Of a DNA stretch of 9,152 nucleotides, positions 6,138 through 9,152 are shown piece after piece; within the stretch, counting starts at the first letter, position 1, and each line of letters begins with the position of its first letter. Source of the DNA: ChocPot-Mid sp964511865. Its GTDB lineage: Bacteria; Bacteroidota; Ignavibacteria; Kapaibacteriales; UBA2268. The translations under genes were made by a program, and so were the position numbers. The stretch lies in contig CAZEHW010000139.1 in the NCBI GenBank assembly GCA_964511865.1, forward strand, positions 1 through 9,152, in the 5' to 3' direction. The notes below the pieces were generated by a model. The model saw only the letters and a program-made list of their open reading frames with translations, searched no databases and was not told the DNA's origin.

Positions 6138-6159
6138 TTTTCGTCAGAAATGACGAAAA
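6138..6159. repeat. Perfect 9-bp-arm inverted repeat with GAAA loop
   Basis: TTTTCGTCA (6138-6146), GAAA, TGACGAAAA (6151-6159). Both arms match fully. The plus-strand RNA would carry a GNRA tetraloop. No T-run follows on either strand, so it is not a canonical intrinsic terminator. An operator or other protein-binding site between the divergent operons is possible. Confidence 0.55.
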
Positions 6160-6342
6160 AAGGATTATTGGAAATCTTAATTCAATAAAATAATATGAAT
6201 TTAATTGTACAAACAAAATTCCAGATGACAGTAAATGTTGTATATTAAATTAATTAATAATGAATTATCGTAATACATATTTGTGTTGATGTAATTTAAT
6301 ATTGATGTGAACGTTGAAGGATGATATATTCTGTTTTTTTTT

Positions 6343-6358
6343 TAAATTTGTATATAAT
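6343..6358 (+). promoter_or_regulatory. Candidate promoter of the DUF4007-ATPase operon
   Basis: Two alternative elements overlap here: TAAATTTG (6343-6350), which fits the Bacteroidota -7 consensus TAnnTTTG, and TATAAT (6353-6358), which fits a standard -10. Neither has a good matching upstream hexamer (no TTG at the expected distance, only a T-run). Either would give a leader of roughly 8-18 nt, consistent with the missing SD before ATG 6373. Confidence 0.35.
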
Positions 6359-6372
6359 TTATTGATTAAAAG

Positions 6373-7248
6373 ATGATAGATAACAAAATTAAATATATAT
6401 TTTCTGGACATGAGTCTTTTCAATGTAGACAGTTGTGGTTAAAGAAGGGTTTTGACTTTATCAAGGCTGGAAATTCTTTTAGTACAGAAGATGCCGTAGT
6501 TAAACTTGGTGTTGGGAAAAATATGGTTTCATCCATCAGATTTTGGCTCAAGGCTTTTAATATTACAGATAAGAACGATAATCTCACAAATTTTGGATTA
6601 AAACTCCTTAGTGATGATGGTTGGGATCCTTTCTTAGAGGATGAGAACAGTATTTGGCTTTTACACTATAATTTAGTAAAAAATAATTTTGCTTCAACAT
6701 ATAGTTTAATATTCAATTCTTTTAGATTTGAGAAAATTAGATTTAATAGAGATAACTATCAAAGTTTTATCAAAAGAAAGTTGGAAGAGACTAATAGTGT
6801 TCCTGTCAGTGAGAAAACAATAACGGATGATTTTAATGTTTTCTTAAAGATGTATTTAAATAACTCTACAAACTTAAAGGAAATTGAAGACAGTTATTCT
6901 GGAATTTTATCTGACTTAAATTTGATTCAAAATTTTGGAAGTAAAAGAGAAGAATCATACGGAATTGAAAATGATACAAGGGAAAATCTTTCGGATTTAG
7001 TACTTCTTTATTCAATAATTGAAAATGATGAATTTGGAGATTCATTGAATTTAAACTTACTCGAAAATAGCTACAATAGCCCAGGTGTAATTTTTTCTCT
7101 TAATAGGACTGCCATGCAAGCTAAAATCGAACAATTGGTTAGCAAATTTAACTTTATTACTTATCATAACCAAGCTGGGATAAGAGAAATTCAGTTTAAA
7201 GAAAAACCATTACCAACCTCAATTTTGGACGGATATTATGATAAATAA
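6373..7248 (+). CDS. DUF4007 family protein, defence-island associated
   Basis: This 291-residue protein has the signature start of DUF4007: FSGHESFQCRQLWLKKG at residues 10-26, followed by AVVKLGVGKNMVSSIRFWLK (41-60), which resembles a winged-helix segment, and then DDGWDPFLEDENSIWLLHYN (81-100). Length is about normal. No membrane or signal segments are present. DUF4007 proteins are found beside P-loop ATPases, DndC-like PAPS-reductase-family proteins and helicases in defence islands, and I recall one as PbeA of phosphorothioation-linked DndCDEA-PbeABCD systems. Its biochemical role is not established as far as I know, and DNA binding is suggested by the helix-turn-helix-like part. No SD precedes the ATG, and the leader appears very short. 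The next gene overlaps by 11 bp. Confidence 0.88.
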   Translation: MIDNKIKYIFSGHESFQCRQLWLKKGFDFIKAGNSFSTEDAVVKLGVGKNMVSSIRFWLKAFNITDKNDNLTNFGLKLLSDDGWDPFLEDENSIWLLHYNLVKNNFASTYSLIFNSFRFEKIRFNRDNYQSFIKRKLEETNSVPVSEKTITDDFNVFLKMYLNNSTNLKEIEDSYSGILSDLNLIQNFGSKREESYGIENDTRENLSDLVLLYSIIENDEFGDSLNLNLLENSYNSPGVIFSLNRTAMQAKIEQLVSKFNFITYHNQAGIREIQFKEKPLPTSILDGYYDK

Positions 7249-9124
7249 CTATTCGACATCCATAAATATTATTCGAGATTCCGAGAAAGAAATAAATTAT
7301 ATTCTTACTCCAAACGCCAAAAATGTTGCCAACCAAATTGTAAATGATTTCAAACTTGGTATAAGATCTTTTAACATAGTGGGTACATACGGTACTGGTA
7401 AATCGTCATTCCTAGTTGCTTTTGAGAAAAGCTTAAAAAAATATCATAAATACTTTAATCTAAAATTCAAGACAAATCAATCAGTTGATTTCTTGAAACT
7501 TGTAGGTTCTTATGATTCTCTAATTAATGTTTTTGAAGAGCATTTTCAAATTCAAACTAAAGAAAACCGAATAGAGCATATTCTATCAGAGATTTATAAT
7601 CAATATTATGGCATGAAAAGTGAAAATTCAGTGCTTTTTGTCATTATTGATGAATTTGGAAAATTTCTTGAATATGCCTCAGATAACAACCCTGAAATGG
7701 AATTGTATTTTTTCCAGCAACTTTCAGAATTCTGTAATAACACAAAGTACAATATTGTATTAATTACAACAATTCATCAAAGTTTTGAATCATATTCACT
7801 TTCTTTAAAAAACCATCAGAAACAAGAATGGTTAAAAGTAAAAGGTAGATTTAGAGAAATCACATTCAACGAACCGATTGAGCAATTACTATATCTAGCT
7901 TCTGAACATATTTCTAACTTGAATCTTGAAATTGACCAGAAAATAAAATTTTCCAAATTAGTCAGTTTGATTAAAACATCTAAAGCCTTAAATTTTGAGG
8001 ATACATTTTATGATAATTATCTAAAAAAGTTATTTCCTTTAGATCTAATTTCAGCAAGCATTTTATCTCAATCCTTACAGAAATATGGTCAGAACGAAAG
8101 GTCTTTATTCTCTTTCTTAGAATCCACAGATTATACAGGATTGAACAATTACAGCAGGTCAATAAATCCATTTTTCAACATCTCTTGTGTCTATGACTAC
8201 TTAAATTATAATTTCTACTCTTTTTTAACTTCAAAGTACAATCCTGATTTTGCTCATTGGTCTTCAATTAGATCTTCAATAGAAGAAACGGAAAGAGTAT
8301 TTGATGAATCTGTGAATAATTACATCAAAATTATAAAAACTATAGGTCTTTTAAATATTTTTATACCATCAGGAGCTTTACTTGATAAAAAGTTTTTAGC
8401 AGAATATTTAAAAATTTGTAATGGGATTCAGAATGCATCTAATCTCATTGATGATCTAGAACATCATAAAATCATCATTTTTAGAAATTATACTCAAAGA
8501 TATGTTCTTTTTGAAGGTACGGACTTAGACATACAGACTGCATTACTCGAAGCAGGTAATCGGTTGACTGAAACATCTGACATATCTAATCTTGTTAAGA
8601 AGTACTTCCAATTTGCACCAGTTTTTGTTAAGCAATATTCGTTCCTAAACGGTACTCCGAGATTTTTTGAATATGTCATTTCGGATGAACCAATAAATCA
8701 GATTCCTGTAAATGAAATTGACGGCTTTATCAATTTGATTTTTAATGAGAATATTAATCTTTCAAAACTAGAGAAACACTCTCTAAAACAATCAGAAGCC
8801 ATTCTTTATGCTTATTATTCCAATTCAACTGAAATTAAAAATGTTCTTTTTGAAATCGAGAGAACACAGAAAGTCATTCAAGAAAATTCAGAAGACAAAA
8901 TAGCCGTCAAAGAGCTGAACAACATTATAGACCATTACAAGAATTTATTAAGATATTATATCTTAGAGAACAATTTCTCCTCTAAATCAGAAGTAATTTG
9001 GATTTGGAAGGGACACCGTCAAGAAATAAAATCCAAAAAGGATCTGAATAAATTATTATCACAGATTTGTGATTCTGTTTATCATAAAACTCCGATTTAT
9101 AAAAACGAACTAATTAACAATTAA
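7238..9124 (+). CDS. P-loop (AAA+/STAND-like) ATPase of the DUF4007 defence operon
   Basis: The 628-residue protein is complete. The N-terminal ATPase domain shows Walker A GTYGTGKSS (residues 49-57, K55), Walker B VLFVIIDEF (132-140, D138/E139), a sensor-like LITTIHQ (175-181) and KGRFREITFNEP (202-213), whose arginines could act as finger or sensor. The rest (about 260-628) is helical and not recognised. A charged coiled-coil-like stretch lies near 540-570. There is no signal or TM segment. The ATG at 7238 overlaps the DUF4007 stop by 11 bp, so the two form an operon and probably a complex. In known gene sets the ATPase is followed by a DndC-like protein and a helicase/nuclease. Here the window ends 28 bp after the stop and no next start is visible. 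An ATP-powered DNA-surveillance role is inference from family context. Confidence 0.87.
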   Translation: MINNYSTSINIIRDSEKEINYILTPNAKNVANQIVNDFKLGIRSFNIVGTYGTGKSSFLVAFEKSLKKYHKYFNLKFKTNQSVDFLKLVGSYDSLINVFEEHFQIQTKENRIEHILSEIYNQYYGMKSENSVLFVIIDEFGKFLEYASDNNPEMELYFFQQLSEFCNNTKYNIVLITTIHQSFESYSLSLKNHQKQEWLKVKGRFREITFNEPIEQLLYLASEHISNLNLEIDQKIKFSKLVSLIKTSKALNFEDTFYDNYLKKLFPLDLISASILSQSLQKYGQNERSLFSFLESTDYTGLNNYSRSINPFFNISCVYDYLNYNFYSFLTSKYNPDFAHWSSIRSSIEETERVFDESVNNYIKIIKTIGLLNIFIPSGALLDKKFLAEYLKICNGIQNASNLIDDLEHHKIIIFRNYTQRYVLFEGTDLDIQTALLEAGNRLTETSDISNLVKKYFQFAPVFVKQYSFLNGTPRFFEYVISDEPINQIPVNEIDGFINLIFNENINLSKLEKHSLKQSEAILYAYYSNSTEIKNVLFEIERTQKVIQENSEDKIAVKELNNIIDHYKNLLRYYILENNFSSKSEVIWIWKGHRQEIKSKKDLNKLLSQICDSVYHKTPIYKNELINN

Positions 9125-9152
9125 ATGATGATGCTCACTAAATAACTTTGAA

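Larger units (their letters stand above)
5991..6372. other. AT-rich spacer of the divergent intergenic region
   Basis: About 380 bp without a supportable gene. A minus-strand frame at 6010-6216 is Phe/Ile-rich, has no SD and looks like translated AT-rich spacer. The stretch contains the 22-bp inverted repeat at 6138-6159 and the likely promoter of the DUF4007 operon next to 6373. Confidence 0.5.

Noticed and set aside
6138..6159. Rho-independent terminator
   Set aside because: The stem is perfect, but the 3' side carries A rather than T on both strands, and no gene ends next to it.
6010..6216. Minus-strand 68-codon frame
   Set aside because: It is a Phe/Ile/Tyr-rich translation of AT-rich spacer, without an SD or motif.
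1..9152. CRISPR arrays, tRNA, rRNA, complete insertion sequences
   Set aside because: No regularly spaced direct repeats, cloverleaf-like sequence, rRNA segments or transposase frame were seen on either strand.

Overview
This is an AT-rich window (roughly 30% GC by eye) from a low-GC bacterium. The phylum cannot be fixed from the sequence. Genes on the two flanks start without a visible Shine-Dalgarno (SD) sequence, and one possible TAnnTTTG element lies upstream of the right-hand operon, which would fit Bacteroidota. The central minus-strand operon uses strong SD sites, which would be unusual there, so it may have a different origin. A spirochaete or another low-GC lineage remains possible.

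Left, 1-1591, plus strand: the end of an ABC importer operon of the nitrate/sulfonate/taurine (SsuABC/TauABC-like) type. It holds a probable fragment of the substrate-binding protein, a complete ATPase and a complete permease, all overlapping. This looks like ordinary chromosomal cargo.

1592-2391: a gene-poor stretch. It hides the broken 3' part of a Mu-type phage virion morphogenesis (gpG-like) gene on the minus strand (1655-1936). The remaining ~455 bp shows no gene I can support. It looks like a decayed prophage or island junction.

5801 down to 2392, minus strand: six tightly packed genes of accessory character. The first encodes an exported protein with a PD-(D/E)XK nuclease domain of the polymorphic-toxin type. 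The second is a multi-pass membrane protein, joined to it by an ATGA overlap and a perfect SD. Then follow a doubtful 60-residue ORF, a 216-residue unknown, a 214-residue zinc-ribbon protein with a helical tail, and a 173-residue protein with helical repeats. My reading is a toxin (or exported nuclease) with immunity or accessory proteins.

5802-6372: the divergent intergenic region. It contains a symmetric 114-bp nested imperfect palindrome (5851-5964), a second hairpin beside it, a TATAAT box on the minus strand, and a leader that can form two mutually exclusive RNA structures, one ending in a U-run. A perfect 9-bp-arm inverted repeat lies at 6138-6159.

Right, 6373-9124, plus strand: a DUF4007 protein and an overlapping P-loop ATPase. 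DUF4007-ATPase pairs occur in defence islands with DndC-like (PAPS-reductase-family) and helicase genes, including the Pbe part of DNA phosphorothioation systems as I recall it. The partners would lie past the window edge. Overall the window shows a host transporter operon followed by a defence/conflict island next to phage debris.
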